A stretch of DNA of 64,000 nucleotides from Mesostigma viride (GCA_009746045.1 RPFO01000024.1:5001-69000), one strand, 5' to 3'; shown: positions 1 through 11,284, numbered from the stretch's first letter. Translations and numbers: made by a program. The notes: generated from the sequence alone by a model not told the origin.

Positions 1-1356
1 CGTGAATGCCTGTAGCGTCACTAACTTCCTCGTTGAATTATCGTCGAAATAATGCATGATAATTTTAGTATTCGAACATTCGACCGCTTTCATCCCGTGG
101 TAGAATGATGGGGTCGTCAGGTCGGGTGGACAGTAAGCTAAATGGGCCATCGAGCAGCAAAATTCCACGCGAAACGATTCACCGCGGAGGAAGCTATGTC
201 CCACTAGCCGGCACTTTCACATCCTGTATTGCTTCAATTGAATATCTAGTTTGGAGGGTCAACAACGGCAGGCTGCAGTCGGGATGACCCGGCAAGCTGC
301 AATTCAAAGCATCGGGGAAGAAATCCAAGCCTTCTGACGTACATGTTAGCAGGGCTGCGGATTCGTTGTCTCGTTCGTGTAGGGGCAATGTGAACTCAGA
401 TGAAAATCGGTTGTTTGAAGCGTGTGTACGTGTGTACGTGATATTGACTAAGAAGTCCACCTTGAAAGCACGTACCTTGGCGTGTTTGCCTACCTTTTGC
501 ATTATTGCGCAATTCACCCGGTGTCTTTACCTCTCTTCTCGCCTGGACTCCCTGCTGGACACTTATTCATGGCAAGTATACTAGCGAATGAAAGGTTTTT
601 CCAGCTTCAGTGGTCCACTGTAAACGAATATCTATTATGTGATATTCTTCTTCTTATTATTATATCTAGTGGTGAGTCATCTTCTATAGATTCAGCAATA
701 TCGGACATATTGGCACCCCTCTCCGGTAAAAAGTTTTTTTGCAGTTGGGCTGTTTCGAAGCGTTAAGTGAGATGCCTTCGGATCAGGAGACTCGCACAGC
801 CGCGAAATCATGCCAAAGGTCCTATGTTCGATTCCTTGTTGGTAGCTTCTCGGCTTTCTTACTTTCTGTGTTCCGCGGAATCTCAGATTTGGGCCGCTAG
901 CGTTTTCACGTTTGTTGCTTTCTGATCTGACAACAATTATATGAGGAAGGATATCGCCTGTGCATGGCAATTGCCTCAGGCATCACACGCCCCACATTGC
1001 CTGTCTCTCTGACTATTACCCCATCTTCTGTCATTTGTACGCGACATCAGTGTTCATGGGCGGACTTATGAGCAGCATGGCATGAAAGAAAGTACGTATG
1101 GTCCCTCTTACTTTTCTCTGACCTTCGTCCCCGTTTCCTTACTCCTTTCTGTGTTACATGCATGCTTAATGCTGTTATCGGTGGGCCCCTATGCGGGGCC
1201 CGAGGCCAGCATACGCCCATGGGAGTTTGTGCTTGAGCTTCCAGGGGCAAGGCTGGAGCAAACATGCGTGGTGACGCATGATGCTCGATGACGCTATCTA
1301 CACGAAGTATAAAGTGATCGCCGTGAATTTATTGGGGTCATCATTGCCAAGCGAGC
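1..1356. other. Upstream non-coding region, no gene recognised
   Basis: No ORF here has recognisable protein character and the short frames on both strands look random. It is presumably the 5' flank or promoter of the sulfotransferase-like gene that follows. A tRNA-like stretch near 780-850 was examined and does not fold. Confidence 0.5.
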
Positions 1357-2457
1357 ATGGCGCCGCTCTCCTGCAAGAGGGCCCGGTGGTACTTGATCCT
1401 ACTACTGACAGCCCTCACCATCTTGCTGTTCCTTCATATGTCACGGCATCAAGCCCCGAGCAAGAAACTGTTCTTCATCGGCCTGAACAAGTCGGGAACC
1501 AAGGTGCTAGACCAGCTGACCCTCCTCCTCGGCCTGCACAGCTGCCACGATGTGTTCTGGGCCAGGGCCTCGCGGCGCCTTAACGCCAGCTACTTTGAAC
1601 AGGAAGCGCCCAAGTGCCAGGCGTTTTGCGACGGCGAGCAGCCGGCGTTTGATTGGCTGGACAAGACCTTCCCAGGGTCTGCGTTTGTGATGAACACGCG
1701 ACCGCTCGAATCCTGGCTTGTCTCGCGCCAGGCAGCGTACCGCAGGCTGGTGGCCACCCGCTTCTCCACGGTGCCCGAGCAAGAGTTGCGGCTCGAGTAC
1801 AGGACCAGGGCGCCAGACGTGCATTACTGGATGACGATGCGTGAGGCGTACCATGCGCGCGTGTTGCGATACTTTTCCAGTCATTTGCTCTTGAATGTCA
1901 GCACATCCTATGAAGCGATGCCGGTACCTGCAGTGGCTCAGCCTGGGCCCCTAATGGCGCCCACAGGCACAATTTACCGCTGCAGCCACCCAGGCGAGTC
2001 GTCGCGTCCAACATCTTTCTTCATGATGGTCGACCTGATCACCGATGGGGAGGCACGAGTGAGGGAACAGCTGCAGGAGTTGTTGAGGGAAAGTGGCTTG
2101 GACAAGGTTGCTCGGACGGCCACAAATAGCGTGGGGCCGGTTGGTGTCATCGGGCCCCAGTACGCGGAGAACACGCGACGAGCCAAGGCGTGCGTCTCCG
2201 GTGTCCTGGACAGCATTTCCCTCACGGCAGGGGAGCGTGCATCTGACCTCTTAGTGGGGCGCCCGTTGCCCCCGTTGCCGCGTGCCTACGACGGGTCAAA
2301 CTGTGTATATGATGCTATTCCGCTCGTGGCTAACAAGGCGATGAATGGCACCTCGTTGTGGGCAAGAAAAGGCAGGGTTCATGCAACAGGGCTGTGGCGA
2401 TTACGGAACACCCAGTCCCAGAAACGTATGGAAAGTTGGAAACATGGCATGGCTTAA
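1357..2457 (+). CDS. Sulfotransferase-like type II membrane protein
   Basis: Single-exon ORF of 366 residues. The N-terminus is a short basic stretch followed by a hydrophobic segment at about residues 12-27, typical of a signal anchor with the catalytic part in the Golgi lumen. Right after it, LFFIGLNKSGTKVL resembles the 5'-phosphosulfate-binding loop of sulfotransferases, and FVMNTRPLESWLVSR at about residues 108-122 resembles the 3'-phosphate-binding R..S region. The arrangement recalls the Sulfotransfer_4-like family, which moves sulfate from PAPS to an acceptor. The acceptor is unknown. Asn-X-Ser/Thr sites are present. The start at 1357 gives the basic-plus-hydrophobic N-terminus. The stop codon lies inside the TTAA target of the transposon that starts at 2458, and the last six or so codons match a dispersed repeat, so the native C-terminus may be altered. 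Confidence 0.72.
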   Translation: MAPLSCKRARWYLILLLTALTILLFLHMSRHQAPSKKLFFIGLNKSGTKVLDQLTLLLGLHSCHDVFWARASRRLNASYFEQEAPKCQAFCDGEQPAFDWLDKTFPGSAFVMNTRPLESWLVSRQAAYRRLVATRFSTVPEQELRLEYRTRAPDVHYWMTMREAYHARVLRYFSSHLLLNVSTSYEAMPVPAVAQPGPLMAPTGTIYRCSHPGESSRPTSFFMMVDLITDGEARVREQLQELLRESGLDKVARTATNSVGPVGVIGPQYAENTRRAKACVSGVLDSISLTAGERASDLLVGRPLPPLPRAYDGSNCVYDAIPLVANKAMNGTSLWARKGRVHATGLWRLRNTQSQKRMESWKHGMA

Positions 2458-4280
2458 CCCGTGTTTTTTTAATTAGAACGCGATCTATCGCGTTGTAAGC
2501 TTTTTTTAGAACGCGTATAGCACCTAAGGAAAATTTTTTTTCATGGTCATGTATATACTTTCCTGAAAGCCCATAAATCAAAGGATTTTTTGAGCTACTC
2601 AGACCTACAAAATGCTTATTCATTAGAGAGATACACTGGTTTGAATACAGGGGGGTCTGACCATGACCGCGATTTCTTGACCCTAGTTAACAAGTCATGT
2701 GCTTATTCACAAATGGTTCATGAAAAAAATCTGGCTTCTTGCACGAGCTATGGGCAACATATGCAGGCTCTGTGAAACAAAACTCAGGCCCATTGGGCCA
2801 CTGGAGCTATTTTTCATTAGCATCACAATTACTACGCGGTACAACGCAGTGGGAAACATGAGAGCCCTTCACAACATTACGCAACGACACGAGCCCCATA
2901 AACGGGGCCATAGTGAGCTTGGAGGGTCAAAACGTTGAAAATAGGTGTTGTATAAGTTATACTGCATCAAACATGCATCAAACATCATGACTGGATGACC
3001 TAATATGACTGAATCAGGCAGCCATAGCCAAAGCCCATCATGAAATATGTGCTACATGACCTCCCCACGGAGGCATGTTATAATTTAATTTAATTTAATT
3101 TTAATAGCCAAAGCATCATCCACTCTCACGACGTGTTGAGCACATGCCTCGTGGGAACGGAGGTGCTGGGTTTTCATTCCATAACGCGTGCAATACTGAA
3201 AGAAAGAGGCACGTGTAATGCAAGGCTTGGATAGGTTGAGTGATCCATGAGCTTACATGCAGGCAAAGATGACGCTGGAATGCATGCTAGCAAATGGTGG
3301 CAAGATGCTAACAACACATGATTATACACCATGATTATGGGCACCTAGCTGATCTTCTTGCACAATCAACGCAGTATAAACCATCAATATCCAATCCTCA
3401 CGATACATGCACGGCTTGACGACGTATACAGCACCTAAATACTTCACAACTGCAACCTGGTATGGCTGACATGCAAGCAACGTCGAGTAGGATGGCGGTC
3501 TTAGAGAGGCTGGGCAGAGGTCGGTAGAAATAAGTGGAAAACTGGCAGAAACTAGGTAGAAACACGATATACTTACGCCTGCAAGCACTATTGAGCCGGT
3601 GGCAGAGGCCATTTCCAGGAAAATACAGCATACCGTAGCAATAGCCACGGTCACGCCTTATGCTATTTGCAGGCACCATCATGCCCGGAGCTACCCAATA
3701 AAAGTCTGCACAAATCTCGGTTTAGCCGAGAGTCCGGGCGTTCGGAATGAATGAACATGTGTTAAGAAGTCGAAACACCATGGAAATACCAAGCATGGTG
3801 CCGCAGCAGACCCGAGTCTTGATGTAATAATATGTATATGCCGGTTTCCAGGGTTTCCGCATGAAAGTTGGGTGAGAAACTGGAAAAAACTACGTTTCCT
3901 TTGCCCCAGTACCTCAACAAACTCGTAGAAACCTAATTATCAACCTTTGAACGCATCATCATGGTCGTGCTACCCAACAGCCACTGAAATTCGCGCGAAA
4001 ACTGGCGAGATCTACCTGCCGCCATCGCCGTCGTCTTCACCTTCGTCCCGCGAAAATGCCTGATTTCAGTGGTACATATTTGTTTGCAGCTGTCACAAAC
4101 AAAATACCAAAAATACCAGGATTTTTTCTGGAATTCTATGAGATGTTTCTGACCTATTTTGAAAGTTTCAGACCAAAAATCGCATGTTTAATAGGTTTGC
4201 CACGTGTCAGATTACAACGCGATACATCGCGTTCTAACCCTACAACGCGATGTATCGCGTTGTAAAAAAACACGGGTTAA
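2454..4280. mobile_element. Non-autonomous piggyBac-like transposon (TTAA duplication)
   Basis: TTAA occurs at 2454-2457 and again at 4277-4280. The enclosed 1819 bp begins CCCGTGTTTTTTTA and ends with its inverted complement TAAAAAAACACGGG. TTAA target sites with CCC/GGG ends are the signature of the piggyBac superfamily. Just inside both ends are palindromes of the type acgcgatNtatcgcgt, one at the left and two at the right, which are candidate transposase-binding repeats. No transposase ORF is present, so the copy is non-autonomous. It carries a nested LINE 3' end at 3042-3103. Confidence 0.8.
3042..3103 (+). mobile_element. 5'-truncated LINE/SINE 3' end with hairpin and TAATT tail
   Basis: A 62-bp insertion inside the piggyBac-like element. 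It contains gtgctacatgacctcccc, a CTCC/GGAG hairpin and a TTTAA-rich tail. It is flanked by a near-perfect 16-18 bp duplication beginning atagccaaagc (3024-3041 and 3104-3119). Long target-site duplications and a 3' microsatellite tail point to target-primed reverse transcription. Confidence 0.75.
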
Positions 4281-4653
4281 CGTAATGACTGACTAGCTAG
4301 ACCTTTTCAGTGGACGTTTTCCATTTGCGGGTATTTCCTCGTAAATGGTGGGAGAGCAATTGCAGCGATGGTGCTCACCACTAGACACTCCCGGCCAGTT
4401 AAACTCGAATTTAACACATGCTCTGATCAAGCAGCTGTTTCCGGCCCCGCCGTCTAGGTCATCTAGTCGCTCTACACGTAACCCAGCCATAATTTCAATG
4501 CACAAGGCTACACATCTCCATCTCCATTCATCTTCATAATCCTGAACGACTCGAAAATGCGGACAAGATAACGGCAGGCTCGAGCTACCGTGGTCCGGAT
4601 TCTCACGGTTTCTGGCCTGCGCTGGTTGTCTCCTTGATATGGTTTAAGCAACG
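4281..4653 (-). repeat. Dispersed ~500-bp repeat (family R), partial copy
   Basis: About 370 bp that recurs in the opposite orientation at 21014-21356 and at 57751-57945 plus 59254-59567. The copy continues on the other side of the piggyBac-like element, where about 20 bp before 2457 match the same family. The insertion therefore split this repeat at a TTAA. No coding potential. In the best-bounded copy the family is flanked by a 10-bp duplication. Confidence 0.8.
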
Positions 4654-5561
4654 CCCAGCCCTACCTGGCGGTGATTTGAGCAGTTTGCTAAACACGAAAG
4701 CAAGGCTTTCACAACCTACACGGGGTTGACAAAAGGGAAATGCACCCCAAGCGCATGCCATGGTTCCCTGTTAAGGCAACCACATTGGGTGTAATGGAAT
4801 GAAGCATATTATACCCTGCTGATTTCTATAGAAATGAAACTGAAATCACATCTCGTACCATATACTGAACATACATCCTGGTATGCTGGAGGGGCTTGAT
4901 GAATTCAATTGGTGAAAAACTTAGAGAGCGACTGATTCCAATCTTCGTGCCGGCCCTGCATGCGCCTAGACTTTGATCGCTCGGTGCAATCTTCGATCTA
5001 GCGCTTTTGGAGTTGAGGCTGTATTTTGTGCACATGCCTCGGCTCCAAAACCTGGATAGACCTTCAGCAATCAGGCTAGCTGCTTGGGCTCCACTCAGAT
5101 GGTTCCCATCACAATATCATGAATGCCAGCAGCTGAGAGCTGCTAGGTGGTTGCAACGCTCATAAAATTTGCGTTGAATACACCGTCACATGATGAGTGC
5201 TGCACAGGGCAGGCTTACTACGTTGCATGAGCCCATTGATCGGCCATGGCACAAATTTCATTGTACATGTGGCCAAAACATCCAACGTTCCATGCAGCCT
5301 GCGAGCAACTCGCTTCAGTGTATCCCCCAAAGTGCAAATGTAAGGGGTGCAGTCGGTGGACCTTCCCCCCACGTGGACGTTTCCTTGTGCAACACACGGC
5401 GCTGTGGCATGGGCATGCAGGCCCACAGGGCAATGGGAGATCGTCGCCGCGCACGCCAGCCGGCTCCCCGTGAGAGAGGCCAGCGCACGCAGACATGCCG
5501 GTCACCACACCGTGTGGGTGCATGGAACTAGGTAGAACAGTACTTGTGCCCCCCCGTGGGC
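4654..5561. other. 3' flank of the helicase gene, no gene recognised
   Basis: No convincing ORF. On the minus strand this is immediately downstream of the inferred helicase stop, so it probably holds its 3' UTR and polyadenylation region. An open frame of the helicase continues to 5218 if the stop at 5562-5564 is not used, but that extension has no protein-like composition. Confidence 0.4.
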
Positions 5562-6590
5562 CTAGGTGAGCGAGTACTTGTGCCCCCCGAGGGCCCAAAC
5601 TGTCCCCCGAACTCTCCTCCAACACACGTTTGACCTCGGCGCGCGCCTTCTTGACGATGCTCTCGGTAGGGCCCTCGATCACCAGGTACAGCTTGCGCTC
5701 CGTGCCCGTGGGTGGCGGCCGGTTGGGCGCAAAGTACTGCCCCTTGGTCGTGATCGCGGCACCGGTGAACTCGGTGATCTGTGCCATCGTCTCGCGGTGG
5801 GTGATCTTCCACCGCGCGTGCTGCGGGTAGTCATTGATCTCCAGCTCGCAGGCGTAATGGATCTGTTCACCCGCCTCCTCGCCGGTTGATGCCGCGGTAG
5901 CCGCCGCGGGCACGGGCGCCCCAGGCACGGCCACCCCCAGCTTGGCCTGCACCGCCATGGCCATGGCCTGTGCGGCTGCCTTGGCGGCAGCCATCGGGTC
6001 CCCCCGCGGCCGCCGCCTTCTTCTGTGCGAGGATGGCCTCTGCGGCCGCCTTGGCCTGCAGCACCGCCGCGCTGAGGGGCACCGCGAGCGCACCCCCTTG
6101 CCCCCCCCGCCGCGCCGCCACCCCCTGCGGCGCCCTTGACCACGCGGATGATGGTCCCGTCCGCCTGTGGTCCTGCTGCCCCCGGTCGCTTGGCATCGGG
6201 CGCCTCCTTCTCCTCGTCATCGCTCTCCTCGGCCTCCTTCTCCTCTGCGTAGCCGTACTCCAGCAGCTGCATCTTGCGGCTCTCCTTGCGCGCCGCCTCC
6301 TCGGCGATAGAGAAGCGGAAGCCACTGCCGCCAAACCCGGACCCGTGCGCCTGCACCAGCCCTGCCTTGACTTTGGCGTTGAAGCCGTCGGCAAGCTTGG
6401 CGAGGTCCTCTGGGATGGGGCTACCGGACTGTTCCAGCGCCTTGAGGATATCGGGCGCAAAGCGCTCCTCCTCCGGCGAGATGAAGGTGACGGCGGTGCC
6501 CTTGCGGCCGGCACGCCCCGTACGGCCCACGCGGTGCACGTAGTCCTCGTAGTGGTTCGGCACGTCGTAGTTGATCACCAGTTGCAGGTC
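5562..6590 (-). CDS. PRP5: PRP5/DDX46-like helicase, exon 7 (C-terminal region)
   Basis: Starts after the CAG acceptor at 6591-6592. It encodes [20 protein letters not shown] and motif [15 protein letters not shown], then an acidic region, an Ala-rich helical stretch and the conserved C-terminal block around [16 protein letters not shown] and TKGQYF that marks DDX46/Prp5 proteins. The reading frame changes at two C runs on the + strand (6101-6108 and 6000-6005), and each shift fits one extra base. A further one-base change at the C run 5583-5588 would give the ending GHKYSLT and the stop at 5562-5564, which resembles the short RY-type terminus of plant Prp5 homologues. With these three corrections the exon is exactly 341 codons plus stop. 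The indels could be sequencing errors or real lesions. Confidence 0.75.
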
Positions 6591-7146
6591 CTGCGGGGAA
6601 CCATTGTTCAAAAGGCATGGCAACAGGGGGCAAGAAAATGAGCCTTCCACCGTGCATGGGCGTGGGCATGCGTGGGGGCTCCAGAACAAATAGCTGCGAG
6701 CAAAGGAGAGCCATTGAGATCCAGCACGGCGCTGGCCCGTAGCAACCACAGCGAGCGCTACGCTGTACGCCTATCGACAAGCTCATAAGACAGGAACCGC
6801 AGAGCAAATCAACGCTTCAAAGGGGCGACACGGAAACATGGCAGCAACACAGGCCACGAGGGTGTCCAACTGTCCATGTGCCACGAGGGCGGCCAAGCCA
6901 AGAGCTGCCCCACATCACCCACCCACCATAACACATCCGCACGCATGCTTCCGCACAAAACACACACATGCTGTTCTCCTGCACAGCATGCCTAATGAGC
7001 TTGCAGCCTTTTCTGCCCCACAACCTGCCACATTGCGGGTGACCGCCTAGTGCGGGTGAACTATGAAATCCTACCCCTACTGTGGTGCAGCAAAGCATCC
7101 ACTCCCGAATGCTGGCGTTCTAGTCGGTGTGCCACATGGCCCTCAC
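6591..7146 (-). other. Helicase intron 6 (no tandem repeat)
   Basis: A 556-bp GT-AG intron (GTGAGG donor at 7146, CAG acceptor at 6591). It is the only intron of this gene without a tandem array, and nothing else was recognised in it. Confidence 0.75.
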
Positions 7147-7340
7147 CTTGACGTCCAGCCCCCTAGCGGCGATGCTGGTGGCGACGAGCAGGTTGCAGAT
7201 CCCCCCTTGAAGTCGGCCAGCGTTCCCTCTCGGTCTTGCTGGTCCTTGCCACCGTGCAGGCTGAGGCATGCGTAGCCCGCCTTGAGCAGGTCACGGAACA
7301 TGTTGTCCGCCTTCTCCTGCGAGTGCACAAAGATGAGCAC
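7147..7340 (-). CDS. PRP5: PRP5/DDX46-like helicase, exon 6 (motifs IV-V)
   Basis: Begins VLIFVHSQEKADNMF (motif IV region), continues with SLHGGKDQQDRE and ends at motif V, ARGLDVK, before the GTGAGG donor. The exon is 194 nt, one short of a whole number of codons. The frame breaks at a run of six C on the + strand (7201-7206). One more base there restores the expected LLVATS..ARGLD block and gives 65 codons. This RecA-like domain 2 segment binds RNA and ATP. Confidence 0.85.
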
Positions 7341-7553
7341 CTGCACGAGGGTGCGGGGGGGAGGGGAGGGCAGAAGCAGCGGGAAAGGAGTGCGAAGGTG
7401 GAGCAGCTGCCTCAGCCGCGCTATCGCATCACGTGCTGCTTTATAAATGGAATGCACACGAAATGCACAAGTAGAAAGACCACTCCAGCAACACATTTCA
7501 ATAAGTTTCCGGATCATTAGCAAGGCCACCCGCAAGTACTTGCTGTGGTTGGA

Positions 7554-7584
<31 letters not shown>

Positions 7585-8073
7585 GCTCCCGGAGACCAAC
7601 CATCCCACTGAGGCACAGGCGACCACTCTTTATGCGGCGCGCCCTACAACCAGGGTGCTACCAGCATGAGCCAGGGATCAAATCAGCCACCGCACGCCAG
7701 TAGGCAGATGCGTAGTGCCACGACATCTCATCCCCAGCACAGCTCTGCTTCGCTCTTGAGTCCTTTCCTATCCCTACGCGAGGGCCCTCAACCACCCCTA
7801 CCATGTCCAAACAACCCACGGCCGTATCTGAAACACGTCTGTATTCAACGTGCTCGGCTGCGTTGTCCATCTCAGCATCTACCCATTTCCCTTTCTCCAT
7901 CCACTCACCGCCCTCCCAAAACCCACCTTCCCCTTCTCCATCCGCTCCCCCCCCCATCCTCCCCGTCCCACCCACCTTCCCCTTCTCCATCCGCTCCCCC
8001 CCCCATCCTCCCCGTCCCACCCACCTTCCCCTTCTCCATCCGCTCCCCCCCCCATCCTCCCCGTCCCACCCAC
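7341..8073 (-). repeat. Helicase intron 5 with donor-duplicating 49-bp repeat and (GT)n
   Basis: GT-AG intron. At its 5' end the last bases of exon 5 plus the donor site are tandemly repeated with a 49-bp period. Donor-like GAAG|GTGGGTGGG occurs at 8073, 8024, 7975 and 7926 on the minus strand. A (GT)n microsatellite lies at about 7554-7578. Only the first and the fourth donor (147 nt apart) keep the reading frame. Confidence 0.85.
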
Positions 8074-8190
8074 CTTCCCCTTCTCCATCCACTCGCCCAG
8101 CAGCTCCAGCACGCGCAGGAAGCGGTCCCCCTCCTCGCGCACCTCCACAACCTGCGTGATGTCCTTGTTCACCACGCTGCGCCCGCCCAC
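8074..8190 (-). CDS. PRP5: PRP5/DDX46-like helicase, exon 5
   Basis: 39 codons in phase 0. It starts VGGRSVVNKDITQVVEV after an AAG acceptor and ends LLGEWMEKGK at a GTGGGT donor. This is the linker between the two RecA-like domains, and the VGGRSVV..D..Q sequence is typical of DDX46/Prp5. Upstream and downstream intron sequence is open in the same frame, so the exon edges were set by homology and splice consensus. Confidence 0.88.
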
Positions 8191-8373
8191 CTTCGCACGA
8201 TGCGAGCACACGCCGGCAGGGCAACAGGAAGCAGCACAACACAGACACATCGACGCCACCGCAGATTTACAGTGACACCACCGCAGGTTTGCAGCGCACA
8301 GCAAGATCAGTCGCTGGGCACACGAGCATGACTTTAATTGATTACCTCCGCAGTTGAAGTCACCATGCCCAGA

Positions 8374-10219
8374 ACCGCGTGGTATAAGAGATGGGTGCCA
8401 CCGCGTGATATAAGAGATGGGTGCCACCGCGTGATATAAGAGATGGGTGCCACCGCGTGGTATAAGAGATGGGTGCCACCGCGTGATATAAGAGATGGGT
8501 GCCACCGCGTGATATAAGAGATGGGCGCCACCGCGTGATATAAGAGATGGGCGCCACCGCGTGATATAAGAGATGGGTGCCACCGCGTGGTATAAGAGAT
8601 GGGTGCCACCGCGTGATATAAGAGATGGGCGCCACCGCGTGATATAAGAGATGGGTGCCACCGCGTGATATAAGAGATGGGTGCCACCGCGTGGTATAAG
8701 AGATGGGTGCCACCGCGTGATATAAGAGATGGGTGCCACCGCGTGGTATAAGAGATGGGCGCCACCGCGTGATATAAGAGATGGGTGCCACCGCGTGGTA
8801 TAAGAGATGGGTGCCACCGCGTGATATAAGAGATGGGTGCCACCGCGTGGTATAAGAGATGGGTGCCACCGCGTGATATAAGAGATGGGCGCCACCGCGT
8901 GGTATAAGAGATGGGCGCCACCGCGTGATATAAGAGATGGGCGCCACCGCGTGGTATAAGAGATGGGCGCCACCGCGTGATATAAGAGATGGGTGCCACC
9001 GCGTGATATAAGAGATGGGTGCCACCGCGTGGTATAAGAGATGGGTGCCACCGCGTGGTATAAGAGATGGGTGCCACCGCGTGGTATAAGAGATGGGCGC
9101 CACCGCGTGATATAAGAGATGGGTGCCACCGCGTGATATAAGAGATGGGTGCCACCGCGTGATATAAGAGATGGGTGCCACCGCGTGATATAAGAGATGG
9201 GTGCCACCGCGTGGTATAAGAGATGGGTGCCACCGCGTGGTATAAGAGATGGGCGCCACCGCGTGATATAAGAGATGGGTGCCACCGCGTGATATAAGAG
9301 ATGGGTGCCACCGCGTGGTATAAGAGATGGGTGCCACCGCGTGATATAAGAGATGGGTGCCACCGCGTGATATAAGAGATGGGCGCCACCGCGTGATATA
9401 AGAGATGGGTGCCACCGCGTGATATAAGAGATGGGTGCCACCGCGTGGTATAAGAGATGGGTGCCACCGCGTGATATAAGAGATGGGTGCCACCGCGTGG
9501 TATAAGAGATGGGCGCCACCGCGTGATATAAGAGATGGGTGCCACCGCGTGGTATAAGAGATGGGTGCCACCGCGTGATATAAGAGATGGGTGCCACCGC
9601 GTGGTATAAGAGATGGGTGCCACCGCGTGATATAAGAGATGGGCGCCACCGCGTGATATAAGAGATGGGTGCCACCGCGTGATATAAGAGATGGGTGCCA
9701 CCGCGTGGTATAAGAGATGGGTGCCACCGCGTGGTATAAGAGATGGGTGCCACCGCGTGGTATAAGAGATGGGCGCCACCGCGTGATATAAGAGATGGGT
9801 GCCACCGCGTGATATAAGAGATGGGTGCCACCGCGTGATATAAGAGATGGGTGCCACCGCGTGATATAAGAGATGGGTGCCACCGCGTGGTATAAGAGAT
9901 GGGTGCCACCGCGTGGTATAAGAGATGGGCGCCACCGCGTGATATAAGAGATGGGTGCCACCGCGTGATATAAGAGATGGGTGCCACCGCGTGGTATAAG
10001 AGATGGGTGCCACCGCGTGATATAAGAGATGGGTGCCACCGCGTGATATAAGAGATGGGTGCCACCGCGTGGTATAAGAGATGGGTGCCACCGCGTGGTA
10101 TAAGAGATGGGTGCCACCGCGTGATATAAGAGATGGGTGCCACCGCGTGGTATAAGAGATGGGTGCCACCGCGTGGTATAAGAGATGGGTGCCACCGCGT
10201 GGTATAAGAGATGGGTGCC
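8374..10219 (-). repeat. 26-bp minisatellite in helicase intron 4 (~71 copies)
   Basis: About 71 uninterrupted copies of a 26-bp unit of the form tgccaccgcgtgRtataaga plus gatggg. Variation is almost confined to two positions (ggTgcc/ggCgcc and gtgAta/gtgGta), so each copy is one of four types. The period is not a multiple of three and all three minus-strand frames are free of stops throughout. It lies inside intron 4 (8191-11285). Confidence 0.97.
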
Positions 10220-10715
10220 ACAGGGCCGCCTGCGCCAGGTGTCCACAAGGCAAGGCAGAGCCCATCTTGAGGGACTGCGTCGCTGCAGACGCATTGCCAT
10301 ATGCTGGCATCCCATCACTGCTTCCCATAACAGGCAGATGATGTTTACGTACATCACGAATGGTCAGCTGCTGCTGACGCATGCATTCAAGTCTTATTTT
10401 TCATCTAGCAACCATTCAAGTGGGCAGGGCAAGAATCTGCAGGCTGAAGGCTGATACACGCTGCAAGTGACGACAGCAAGGCCAGTTCTACCCTTGAAGG
10501 GCTTGCCACCCAGCACACAGGCCCACATGACTTGTATTAGCATTCAACTAGGAGAGATACACCCGCGTCCCTCAAACCACTGCAAACCACTGTAGTGTGA
10601 ACATGGCCCGCCAGCTGCTACCCACCTGCCTCTCTACTGCGTCGGACAATGGCCACTGCAGGCTAATCCAGCCCACATCCCTCTTACAAGACTTGCACAG
10701 GGGTCTCTGGTCGGC

Positions 10716-11284
10716 GCGCTCACCCCCACGATGGCCACCCCACGCTCACGCCCCACCTGTCGCCACGCTCACCCCCACGATGGCCACGCCACGCTCACGC
10801 CCCACCTGTCGCCGCGCTCACCCCCACGATGGCCACCCCACGCTCACGCCCCACCTGTCGCCGCGCTCACCCCCACGATGGCCACCCCACGCTCACGCCC
10901 CACCTGTCGCCGCGCTCAGCCCCACAATGGCCACCCCACGCTCACGCCCCACCTGTCGCCGCGCTCACCCCCACGATGGCCACCCCACGCTCACGCCCCA
11001 CCTGTCGCCGCGCTCAACCCCACAATGGCCACCCCACGCTCACGCCCCACCTGTCGCCGGGCTCACCCCCACGATGGCCACCCCACGCTCACGCCCCACC
11101 TGTCGCCGCGCTCAACCCCACAATGGCCACCCCACGCTCACGCCCCACCTGTCGCCGCGCTCACCCCCACGATGGCCACCCCACGCTCACGCCCCACCTG
11201 TCGCCGCGCTCAACCCCACAATGGCCACCCCACGCTCACGCCCCACCTGTCGCCGGGCTCACCCCCACGATGGCCACCCCCTCA
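10716..11284 (-). repeat. 49-bp minisatellite at the 5' end of helicase intron 4 (~11.6 copies)
   Basis: Tandem 49-bp units of the type cgctcacccccacgatggcc plus accccacgctcacgccccacctgtcgccg. Two main variants alternate (caatgg/cgatgg with aacc/accc). The array stops within a few bases of the exon 4 donor, and each unit carries a GGTGAGC-like donor motif on the minus strand. Confidence 0.95.

Noticed and set aside
780-860. Possible tRNA (gttcgattcc T-loop-like sequence)
   Set aside because: The five bases on each side of the loop do not pair and no acceptor or anticodon stem could be drawn.
7879-10382. Minus-strand ORFs of 665-789 codons
   Set aside because: Same effect from the 26-bp array in intron 4. 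The only real coding part is exon 5 (8074-8190).
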